A stretch of DNA of 64,000 nt from an uncultured Tessaracoccus sp. (GTDB taxonomy: Bacteria; Actinomycetota; Actinomycetes; Propionibacteriales; Propionibacteriaceae): positions 15,090 to 79,089 of the forward strand of contig NZ_CAMYFI010000003.1 of assembly GCF_947255005.1 (NCBI RefSeq), given 5' to 3'. The notes beneath the pieces are model-generated. The model had not been told where the DNA came from, ran no database searches, and saw only the letters and a list, made by a program, of their open reading frames with translations. Position numbers and translations under genes: made by a program. The stretch's first letter is position 1. Every line of letters begins with the position of its first letter. Shown here piece by piece: positions 27,028 through 34,573 of this stretch.

Positions 27028-27102
27028 AACCCAATATTCACACGCGTTCGCGAACGAGGCCCAAAACGGCCCCTATCAGCCAACGCGTGTGGATATTGGG
27101 TT
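27028..27102. repeat. 21-bp intergenic inverted repeat, second family copy
   Basis: Arms 27028-27048 and 27082-27102 pair with one mismatch. The right flank GTGGATATTGGGTTAGC then TCAGG matches the element at 20675-20755. The repeat abuts the rpiB stop codon (27106-27108), so it sits at the 3' end of the rpiB transcript and just before the Nei-like start. Confidence 0.75.
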
Positions 27103-27105
27103 AGC

Positions 27106-27546
27106 TCAGGCTTCGTATGCCCCAACGGCGTCGATGCGACGCTGGTGACGTTCGTCGCGGGAGAATGGGGTTTCGAGGAAGGCTCGCACGATCTGCCAGG
27201 CCTCTTCCTCCTCGTGGAACCGTCCTCCAATGGACAGCACGTTGGCGTTGTTGTGTTGACGCGAGAGCCGAGCAATCTCAGGGTTGTAAGCGAGCGCCGC
27301 GCGCACGCCCTTCACCTTGTTAGCGGCGATTTGCTCACCGTTTCCGGAGCCACCCAGCACGATGCCCAATTCGCCGGAAGCGGCTACCGCCTCAGCGCAG
27401 GGAATGATGAAGGTGGGGTAATCATCGAGGGCATCGTAGGTAGTGGCGCCGTGGTCGACCACCTCGTACCCCGCGTCTCGCAGACGCCCGGCGAGGTAGT
27501 TCTTCATCTCAAAAGCAGCATGGTCTGTAGCAATGTGTACGCGCAT
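27106..27546 (-). CDS. rpiB: Ribose-5-phosphate isomerase B
   Basis: 146-aa RpiB that interconverts ribose 5-phosphate and ribulose 5-phosphate. It has the canonical ATDHAAFEMK and the actinobacterial GGSGNGEQIAANK, where the Glu replaces the catalytic Cys of other RpiBs, as in Mycobacterium tuberculosis. It is divergent from pepN across 51 bp. The second RpiB-like protein of the window (17881-18348) differs at both sites. Confidence 0.92.
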   Translation of the reverse strand: MRVHIATDHAAFEMKNYLAGRLRDAGYEVVDHGATTYDALDDYPTFIIPCAEAVAASGELGIVLGGSGNGEQIAANKVKGVRAALAYNPEIARLSRQHNNANVLSIGGRFHEEEEAWQIVRAFLETPFSRDERHQRRIDAVGAYEA

Positions 27547-27584
27547 GGATCAACTATGGCATGCCCGAATCATGCCCACTGCAC

Positions 27585-27590
27585 TAGGCT
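27585..27590 (+). promoter_or_regulatory. -10 box for a probably leaderless pepN mRNA
   Basis: TAGGCT is followed by 7 nt and the pepN ATG at 27598, without a Shine-Dalgarno. Confidence 0.45.
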
Positions 27591-27597
27591 GGGCCTT

Positions 27598-30150
27598 ATG
27601 TCCACAGCCAATATCACCCGCGACGAGGCTCGCGCACGCTCCGAGCTGGCCACCGCACGTTCGTATCAGGTGCATATCGACCTCACCGGACGCGACGTCG
27701 CCGATGCCGAGCGACAGTTCATCACCCACACCACCTTTTCATTCGATTCGAAGGACGGCGAGCTCCACGTCGACCTCATTGGCGACGAGGTGCGCCACGC
27801 CACGCTCGACGGCACGGCCGTCGATATCTCTCGCTTCGATGGCTACCGCCTCCCGCTCAGTGTCAGCGCGGGTGAGCACGTGCTGAAGGTCACCTCCGTG
27901 ATGCGATACTCGCGCTCCGGCGAGGGTCTGCACCGCTTCGTTGACCCCACCGATAACCGCATCTATCTCTACTCGCAGTTCGAGGCGCCCGACGCTCGCC
28001 GCGTCTACGCCAACTTCGAGCAGCCTGATCAGAAGGCGACGTTCCAGTTCACCGTCGACGCACCGTCGCACTGGACGGTCTTCAGCAACGCCCCGGCGGC
28101 GCAGCCCGAGGAGATCGGCGACGGATTCTCACGCTGGACGCACGAGCCGACGAAGCCCCTCGCCACCTACATCACCGCGGTGGTGGCCGGCGAGTACCAC
28201 GTCGTGTCCTCCACCATCCGCTCGGCGGCCGGCGAGGTGCCCGCACAGGTGGCCTGCCGCCAGTCGCTCGCGCAGTACCTCGACCACGAGCGCATCCTGG
28301 CAACCACGCAGCGTGGGTTCGAGGTGTTCGAAGAGACCTTCGGCGTCCCCTACGCCTTCGGCACCTACGACCAGATCTTCGTGCCCGAGTACAACTTCGG
28401 CGCCATGGAGAATGCCGGCTGCATCACGTTCCGCGACGAGTATCTCTACCGTTCGCGGGTGACGGCGCGTGAAATGGAGTCTCGCGACAACACGATCCTT
28501 CACGAGCTCGCCCACATGTGGTTCGGCGACCTCGTCACGATGCAGTGGTGGGACGACCTGTGGTTGAACGAGTCGTTTGCCGAGTGGGCGTCGCATTTCG
28601 CGCAGGTAGAAATCCAGAAGCGCCACGGCGGCGACGCCAACCCCTGGGTGACGTTCTCCAACGAGCGCAAAGCATGGGCCTACCGCCAGGATCAGTACCC
28701 CACCACGCATCCCATCGCCTCCGATTCCTCAGATATCGAGAAGGTGGAGCAGAACTTCGACGGCATCACCTACGCGAAGGGCGCGTCGGTGCTGAAGCTG
28801 CTCGTCAGCTTCGTCGGTCAGGAGGCGTTTATCGCCGGAGTGAGCGAGTACTTCAAGAAGCACGCCTTCGGTAACACGGTGCTGGGCGATCTCCTCGCCG
28901 AGCTCGAAGCCGCCTCGGGCAAGGACCTCTCATGGTTCACTTCACAGTGGCTAGAAACCTCGGGAGTCAACACCCTACGCGCCGACTTCGATGTCGACGA
29001 CGAGGGCCGCTTCACTCGTTTCGAGATCGTGCAGAGCGCTCCCGAACAGTGGCCAACGCTGCGCACGCACCGCGTCGGCATCGGCCTGTACTCAAGCGAT
29101 CAACGCAAGGAGTACGTCGAGGTTGACGTCCGCGACGAACGCACCCCAGTGGAGGCGCTCGTCGGCAAGCCGCGCGAAGAGGTGGTGCTCGTCAACGACG
29201 GCGACCTCACGTTCGCGAAGGTGCGCCTCGACGAGGCCACCCTCGCCGCGCTGCGCACGCCGCTGAGCGATCCGCTGGCTCGTGCCGTCAGCTGGACCGC
29301 GCTGTGGGACATGACTCGCGACGGCGAGTTGCCCTCGCGCGATTACATCGACCTAGTGCTCGCCGGGCTCCCTGTAGAGACGGACATGGCCGCCACCTCG
29401 ACGCTGCTCAACCAGGCGCGTACCGCTGGGTCGGCGTACACGGCGCCGGAGCTGCGCGAGGATCTCAACCAGCATCTCGTCGCGGGTCTGGCCCGACTAC
29501 TCCGCAACAGTGAACCGGGCTCCGACAAGCAGGTCCTATTCGCCAAGGCGCTGATCGCGAGCGTTGAATCCGACGACGCCGTCACTCTGATCGAGGGCTG
29601 GCTCGCCGGGGAAGAGGTGCCCGCTGGGCTCGACATCGACACGGCGATGCGCTGGTCGATTGTGAAGTCGCTGGCCAGCCTCGGCAAGATTTCCGCCGAC
29701 GACATCGAGCGCGAGAAGGCGGAACACGACGACACCTCTGCCGGCGCCGAACAGGCCGCCGGTGCGCGTGCAGCGTTGCCGAGCGCAGAGGAGAAGGAGC
29801 TCGCGTGGAAGCGGGCCACCGATGAACCGGACATCCCGAATGAGACGCACCGCCAGGTGTGCGCGGGATTCTGGCAGTACGGCCAAGATATCGACTACAC
29901 CGACCGCTACCTCGAGCTGTTGGACGTGGTGTCGAACCGTACCGGCTCGTGGGAGCAGCGCGGCTACGCGGCCATCGCTGCCGCGGTGAGGTGGCTGTTC
30001 CCGACGCCGGTCGCCACCCAGGAGGTCATCAACCGCATTCAGCAGTGGGTTGATGAGCATCAGCCCGCGCAGCAGGTGCTGCGTCTGGTGGTGGAACAGC
30101 TCGACGATGCGAAGCGCGCACTGCGAGCACAGGAAGCGAGCAAACGCTGA
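27598..30150 (+). CDS. pepN: Aminopeptidase N (M1 family)
   Basis: 850-aa zinc aminopeptidase that removes N-terminal residues from peptides in the cytosol. The exopeptidase motif GAMEN is followed by the zinc site HELAHMWFGDLV...NESFAEW. The C-terminal half is a helical ERAP1-like domain. The frame is open upstream to 27145, but the ATG at 27598 gives the usual N-terminus (STANITRDEARARS) and the upstream part lies opposite rpiB. It ends at a hairpin shared with the convergent small gene. Confidence 0.95.
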   Translation: MSTANITRDEARARSELATARSYQVHIDLTGRDVADAERQFITHTTFSFDSKDGELHVDLIGDEVRHATLDGTAVDISRFDGYRLPLSVSAGEHVLKVTSVMRYSRSGEGLHRFVDPTDNRIYLYSQFEAPDARRVYANFEQPDQKATFQFTVDAPSHWTVFSNAPAAQPEEIGDGFSRWTHEPTKPLATYITAVVAGEYHVVSSTIRSAAGEVPAQVACRQSLAQYLDHERILATTQRGFEVFEETFGVPYAFGTYDQIFVPEYNFGAMENAGCITFRDEYLYRSRVTAREMESRDNTILHELAHMWFGDLVTMQWWDDLWLNESFAEWASHFAQVEIQKRHGGDANPWVTFSNERKAWAYRQDQYPTTHPIASDSSDIEKVEQNFDGITYAKGASVLKLLVSFVGQEAFIAGVSEYFKKHAFGNTVLGDLLAELEAASGKDLSWFTSQWLETSGVNTLRADFDVDDEGRFTRFEIVQSAPEQWPTLRTHRVGIGLYSSDQRKEYVEVDVRDERTPVEALVGKPREEVVLVNDGDLTFAKVRLDEATLAALRTPLSDPLARAVSWTALWDMTRDGELPSRDYIDLVLAGLPVETDMAATSTLLNQARTAGSAYTAPELREDLNQHLVAGLARLLRNSEPGSDKQVLFAKALIASVESDDAVTLIEGWLAGEEVPAGLDIDTAMRWSIVKSLASLGKISADDIEREKAEHDDTSAGAEQAAGARAALPSAEEKELAWKRATDEPDIPNETHRQVCAGFWQYGQDIDYTDRYLELLDVVSNRTGSWEQRGYAAIAAAVRWLFPTPVATQEVINRIQQWVDEHQPAQQVLRLVVEQLDDAKRALRAQEASKR

Positions 30151-30168
30151 GTGACGAAACGCTGAACG

Positions 30169-30201
30169 ACATGGCCCTGGGTGCAATGCCCTGGGCCATG
30201 T
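30169..30201. terminator. Bidirectional hairpin after pepN
   Basis: Perfect 9-bp arms ACATGGCCC (30169-30177) and GGGCCATGT (30193-30201) lie between the pepN stop and the stop of the convergent small gene. The extended arms pair further with one mismatch. Confidence 0.5.
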
Positions 30202-30204
30202 GCG

Positions 30205-30354
30205 TTACTCCGACTTGCCCCAGTCTTTGGCGAACACCAGCAGCGTGATGAGGGCACCGAAGGCCAGCGGCCCAATCACGAGCAGCATCCAGTAAAACAG
30301 CGCAGACAACGGCTCGGCTTCAGGCCAACCCGGAAGAGTTTCGAGGAGGATCAT
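30205..30354 (-). CDS. Small single-span membrane protein, 49 aa
   Basis: A short gene encoding MILLETLPGWPEAEPLSALF followed by a hydrophobic span (YWMLLVIGPLAFGALITLLVFA) and the charged end KDWGKSE. The composition, one clear membrane helix with a charged tail, is protein-like. TACGAT lies 6 nt before the ATG, giving a probable leaderless start. It is convergent with pepN and divergent from the DUF294 gene. Function unknown. Confidence 0.6.
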   Translation of the reverse strand: MILLETLPGWPEAEPLSALFYWMLLVIGPLAFGALITLLVFAKDWGKSE

Positions 30355-30479
30355 GGCTGCATCGTACCCGAAGAACGAAGCGCATACGCCCGTTGCTACG
30401 GGTTGCCAAGCTGTGCACGGTCCATGATTTTCTGTGAAAGGTGCCGTGCGGTTGCTGCTTGTCCGCCACCATGGTGCCT

Positions 30480-32327
30480 ATGGACATCGAAGTCTTTGAG
30501 GTCGTCGACTTCCTCGCCCAGCATGCACCCTTTGACGCGCTTCCCGACGCCGATCGCGCCGCGCTGGCTCGCGGCATGCGCATGCAGTATTTCCGACGAG
30601 GCAGCGTTCTGCTCGCCTTTGATGCGGTGGCTCCGGGCCTGTTTCTCATCCGTTCGGGCGCCGTCGACCTCACCGACCGCGACGGGCTCCTCATCGACCG
30701 CAATGCCCCAGGCGATACCTTCGGCTCGTTGTCGGTGATGGGTGGGCAGCCGTCGACGTACTCCGCCACGGCCATCGAAGACACCCTGGCGTTGATCCTG
30801 CCCGGCGAGCAATTCGTCGAGCTATTCCAAGCCCATCAGCAGGTGGCCGATCACTTCACCCCGCGCCAACGTGGCCGGCTTCGCCGCGCCACGGAGGCCC
30901 TCCTCACCGGCGTCTCCCCCATCGTGACGCTGCGCGCGAAGGATCTCATCACGCGGCCACCCGTCACGGCTCCGCCCACGATCAGCATCCAAGAGGCAGC
31001 GCAGACGATGACCTCAGCGCGCGTCTCGGCGCTGCTCCTCACCGACGAGCGCCAGCGCCTGCGCGGCATCGTCACCGACCGTGATCTTCGCTCCCGCGTC
31101 GTGCTCACCGGCACCGATGTCTGCCAGCCCATCGAGACCGTCATGACCACCCGCCCAGCCACTGTCGCACCCGATGCGAAAGCCTTCGAGCTGCTCATGG
31201 TGATGACCCAACAGCACGTGCACCATCTGCCCGTGATCCGCGACGGCGAGGTGCTCGGGCTGGTTTCGGCGGGCGACATCATGCGCCTGGAGACCTCCAA
31301 CCCGGTGTATCTCGTTGGCGATATTTCCAAACAAACCACCGTCGATGGGCTCACTGACGTCACCGACCGCCGAACAAGGCTGGCGGCACAACTCCTTGCC
31401 AGGGGCGCAACAGCCGACGAGATCTCCGCCGTGCTGACCACCGTCGCCGATGCAGCAACCACCAGGCTCATCGAGCTGGCAGAAGATGAGCTCGGCCCCG
31501 CCCCGCATGCGTGGTGCTGGGTGAGCCTCGGGTCGCAAGCGCGTCGGGAGCTGGCGCTGGGGTCGGATCAAGACCACGCCATCATCGTCGCTGATACCGC
31601 TACCGATCTCGACTGGTACCGTGCCCTCGCCGAGCGCGTCACCGCCGGGTTGGAGCGTTGCGGCTACCCTCGTTGCCCCGGCAACACCATGGCAACCCGC
31701 TGGTGCATGCCGCTCGATGAGTGGAAGCAGCAGATGCGGGAATGGGTATTACAACCCACCTCGGAGGCCGTGCTGCACTCGCAGATCTTCTTCGATATGC
31801 ATCCGGTGCACGGTGACGAGGCCCTCTACACCGCGCTGCGGGAGGTTGTGTGGCCGCAGGCCGCGGCGTCGAAACGTTTCCTGGGGCATCTCGCGACGAT
31901 GGCTGTGCGTCGCGAGCCTCCCCTGGGGTTCTTTCGAGGATTCGTGGTGGAACGTTCCGGCCAGCACGCGGATCGACTCGACATCAAGACGGGCGGCATC
32001 CACGCTGTGATCGAGCTGGTGCGTGTGTTGGCCTTGGCGCAGGGGATCACTGCCACCACCACGCTCGCCCGCATCGAGGCCATCCAAGCAGCCAGCCAGC
32101 TCAGCGTCGACCATGCCACCGAGCTCACCGACGCCTTCTGCTTCATGCAGTTGCTCCGTCTGCGCCGCCACATCGAGCTAGCCACGCGCGACGAGCAGCC
32201 CGATAATTTCATCGCGCCCGACGCGCTCACCCCCGCCGAGCGCCGTAACCTGCGCGAAGCGTTCGCCGTCGTGAAACAGGCCCAGCAAACCCTTGCCTAC
32301 CAGTTCCACACCCACCTGATGCAGTGA
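30480..32327 (+). CDS. cNMP-binding/CBS/DUF294 nucleotidyltransferase-like protein
   Basis: 615-aa multidomain protein. A cyclic-nucleotide-binding beta-roll is at ~8-125 (GSVLLAFDAVAPGLFLIRSG). Two CBS domains lie at ~150-265 (IVTDRDLRSRV, LVSAGDIMRL). A DUF294 nucleotidyltransferase-like domain has GSQARRELALGSDQDHAI near 350, and DUF294_C follows. The NTase core resembles the GlnD/PII uridylyltransferase fold, but the reaction is unknown. The ATG at 30480 gives the usual start MDIEVFEVVDFL; the ATG at 30471 is an alternative. It sits directly upstream of an exonuclease gene, a pairing seen in other bacteria. Confidence 0.88.
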   Translation: MDIEVFEVVDFLAQHAPFDALPDADRAALARGMRMQYFRRGSVLLAFDAVAPGLFLIRSGAVDLTDRDGLLIDRNAPGDTFGSLSVMGGQPSTYSATAIEDTLALILPGEQFVELFQAHQQVADHFTPRQRGRLRRATEALLTGVSPIVTLRAKDLITRPPVTAPPTISIQEAAQTMTSARVSALLLTDERQRLRGIVTDRDLRSRVVLTGTDVCQPIETVMTTRPATVAPDAKAFELLMVMTQQHVHHLPVIRDGEVLGLVSAGDIMRLETSNPVYLVGDISKQTTVDGLTDVTDRRTRLAAQLLARGATADEISAVLTTVADAATTRLIELAEDELGPAPHAWCWVSLGSQARRELALGSDQDHAIIVADTATDLDWYRALAERVTAGLERCGYPRCPGNTMATRWCMPLDEWKQQMREWVLQPTSEAVLHSQIFFDMHPVHGDEALYTALREVVWPQAAASKRFLGHLATMAVRREPPLGFFRGFVVERSGQHADRLDIKTGGIHAVIELVRVLALAQGITATTTLARIEAIQAASQLSVDHATELTDAFCFMQLLRLRRHIELATRDEQPDNFIAPDALTPAERRNLREAFAVVKQAQQTLAYQFHTHLMQ

Positions 32328-32328
32328 C

Positions 32329-33015
32329 ATGGAGCTGAATCTCTTCCGCAGGTCCCCCGACGCGAGACGTCGCCGTCGCCTCGCCCGAACCCCCGAGGGT
32401 CCGGTGCGGGATTTCCTCTCTACGCCATTCCCGACGGCGGACCTCCCGCTGGCAGCCCTACCGCTGCTGGCCATCGATCTGGAAACCACCGGTCTGCACC
32501 CCGTCGATGACCGCGTCCTCAGCATCGGGTTCGTCCCCGTCGACGGCCAGGCGATCACCCTGGGTGGCGCGCAACACGTGGTGATACGCCGCGACGAGGC
32601 GACGTCGGTAGGAGCCTCCGCCACGCTCCACGGCATCACCGACGATGCCCTCACCGCCGGCGTCAGCCTGCGGGAAGCGCTCACCATCATCCTCGCGGCG
32701 CTTCAAGGTCGGGTGCTGCTCGCTCACTACGCTCGGATGGAGGTGGAGTTCATCACTCGGGCTTGTCAACAGGTGTTTGGCGCTGCGCCGGTGTTCGCCG
32801 TCGCGGACACGATGCAACTCGGCCACGACCTCGTGCTGCACCAACAGGCGGCCGTGCCGCGCGGTTCGTTGCGGCTGTGGGCGTTGCGCGGACGCTTCGG
32901 GCTGCCTACGTATAAGGCCCATCATGCGTTGGCGGATGCGCTCGCGTGCGCGGAGCTCTACCTCGCGCTGATTGCGGAACTCGGGCTCTCACGTACACGT
33001 CAGGTGCTGTGCTGA
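32329..33015 (+). CDS. 3'-5' exonuclease, DnaQ-like
   Basis: 228-aa DEDDh-type exonuclease domain protein. Motif I is AIDLETTGLHP, motif II is degenerate (LLAHYARMEVEFI), and the C-terminal motif has His and Asp in HHALADALACAELYL. It starts 1 nt after the DUF294 stop, so the two are one transcription unit and probably act together on a nucleic acid or nucleotide signal (inference). The basic N-terminal 25 residues (RRRRRLAR) are a feature outside the domain. Confidence 0.85.
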   Translation: MELNLFRRSPDARRRRRLARTPEGPVRDFLSTPFPTADLPLAALPLLAIDLETTGLHPVDDRVLSIGFVPVDGQAITLGGAQHVVIRRDEATSVGASATLHGITDDALTAGVSLREALTIILAALQGRVLLAHYARMEVEFITRACQQVFGAAPVFAVADTMQLGHDLVLHQQAAVPRGSLRLWALRGRFGLPTYKAHHALADALACAELYLALIAELGLSRTRQVLC

Positions 33016-33019
33016 CCGG

Positions 33020-33724
33020 TCAGCTGGCGGCTAGCACCTCGTCAACCCACTTCGGCACCTCCACCGACGCCAGGCCCTGGCGAACGTCGTGGAAGTAACT
33101 GAACACTCGCGACGCGTCGAGATTCAACTCGACGGTGTGGGCGCCCACACTAATCGCGTATTGCACGAACGCAGCAGCGGGATACACCTCCCCTGAGGTG
33201 CCGATGGCAGCGAACAGCGTACAGCTCTCGAGCTCGTTGCTGATGCGATCCATCTCGTAGGGCACCTCACCAAACCAGACCACGTCGGGGCGCAGCCTCC
33301 CCCGTGCCCCGCAGGCAGGACACGAGGTGCGTTCGACGATGTCGTCGCGGGTACGCGTGCGCTCGCCGCGAGCCAGGCACCATTGGCTGAGCAACTCGCC
33401 GTGCATGTGCACGACATCGGTGGCACCGGCGCGTTCGTGCAGGTCATCAATGTTTTGCGTGACAATGAACACCTCGCCTGGAAGTTCGCGCTGCAGCCGC
33501 GCGAGCGCCTCGTGGGCGGCATTCGGTCGTACCGCATCCGAGCACAGCTGACGGCGGCGCTGATTGTAGAACTCGTTCACCAACACGGGATCCGCCTCAA
33601 ACCCTTCGGGAGTAGCCACGTCAGCGATGTCGTGGTTCTCCCACAGCCCGTTCGCGTCGCGAAAGGTACTGATGCCTGACTCCGCCGAAATGCCTGCACC
33701 GGTGAGAATGACGATCCGTGCCAT
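33020..33724 (-). CDS. cobB: NAD-dependent protein deacylase, class III sirtuin
   Basis: 234-aa sirtuin. It has GAGISAESGISTFRDANGLW, TQNIDDLHERAG and the catalytic His in VVHMHGEL. Tyr53 and Arg56 in FYNQRRRQL match the Tyr-x-x-Arg pair of SIRT5/CobB enzymes that remove succinyl and malonyl groups. The zinc site is partly degenerate (only CPAC is clear). The start at 33724 has AGGA 8 nt upstream; the frame is open to 33853 over the next gene's end. It lies downstream of an acyl-CoA thioesterase and an acyl-CoA ligase. Confidence 0.92.
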   Translation of the reverse strand: MARIVILTGAGISAESGISTFRDANGLWENHDIADVATPEGFEADPVLVNEFYNQRRRQLCSDAVRPNAAHEALARLQRELPGEVFIVTQNIDDLHERAGATDVVHMHGELLSQWCLARGERTRTRDDIVERTSCPACGARGRLRPDVVWFGEVPYEMDRISNELESCTLFAAIGTSGEVYPAAAFVQYAISVGAHTVELNLDASRVFSYFHDVRQGLASVEVPKWVDEVLAAS

Positions 33725-33743
33725 GCCTTCATCCTGGCACGGA

Positions 33744-34571
33744 TCACGCCACCAGGTGCCGCTCCAACGATTCCCGATCCGGCAACGCACACGGACGGAA
33801 TTCTGCGTCCGTACACACCACGACGGTGCGCCCGCGCGCCAACAAGGTTCCATCCGGCGAGCACACCTCAGCGGCCGATGTCAGCGAGGTGCGCCCAAGA
33901 TGGGTGAGCGCTGTGTGCACGGTAAGTGGCTCGAAGCTGTGGTGAATCTGAGCCAGGTAGTCGACATCTTGCCGAACAACGAGCCAGTAATACTCGGCCT
34001 CGCCGCTGCCAGGGCGAGCCAACGTCGGGCTCCACCGTGGTGATACCTCGATGCGCGCCTGCTGCAAGTACTCGAACACGAGCATGTTGTTGACGTGTCC
34101 GTAGCGGTCGAGGTCGGTCCACCTGGTGTGGTGTCGCGTCGCGATGCCACGCCCGGCGATGGCCGGTGCCGTGAGCTCCGGAAACGGCTCCCACGAAGCC
34201 CGGTGCTGTTCAAAGTAGGCGCGCATATCCGGGGTGAGGCGCACGGGGCGCTGCTCATCGAAATCAAACGACGCCAGTACGGTACGTGCCTCGGCGACCA
34301 CTTCGTCGAATTGTCGAAGCAGGTAGCCAATCTGCACGCGTGCCGCGCCGACGTCGGTGATGACGAGCTCGACGTCGAGCGGCTCGGGTGAGTACTCAAC
34401 TGACCGTCGGAACATCACCTGCTGCCCCACGACCACCACGCCATGTTCGAGAATGCCGGAGTCGCGCAACAGGTGCACGCGCGCCTCCTGCAGATAGTCG
34501 ACGATGCGCGCGTTGTTCACGTGACGCTGCGCATCCATGTCCGACCAGCGCAGTTGGATGGGCGCGTGCAC
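33744..34571 (-). CDS. Double-hotdog acyl-CoA thioesterase
   Basis: 275-aa protein with two 4HBT hotdog domains. Domain 1 starts LRWSDMDAQRHVNNARIVDYL and domain 2 TRWTDLDRYGHVNNMLVFEYL. Each carries the 4HBT Asp (WSDMD, WTDLD) and the HVNN helix start. It probably hydrolyses acyl-CoA or acyl-ACP. The GTG at 34571 overlaps the stop of the acyl-CoA ligase gene, with GAAGGAAG upstream, so the two are coupled. Confidence 0.88.
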   Translation of the reverse strand: MHAPIQLRWSDMDAQRHVNNARIVDYLQEARVHLLRDSGILEHGVVVVGQQVMFRRSVEYSPEPLDVELVITDVGAARVQIGYLLRQFDEVVAEARTVLASFDFDEQRPVRLTPDMRAYFEQHRASWEPFPELTAPAIAGRGIATRHHTRWTDLDRYGHVNNMLVFEYLQQARIEVSPRWSPTLARPGSGEAEYYWLVVRQDVDYLAQIHHSFEPLTVHTALTHLGRTSLTSAAEVCSPDGTLLARGRTVVVCTDAEFRPCALPDRESLERHLVA

Positions 34572-34573
34572 GC

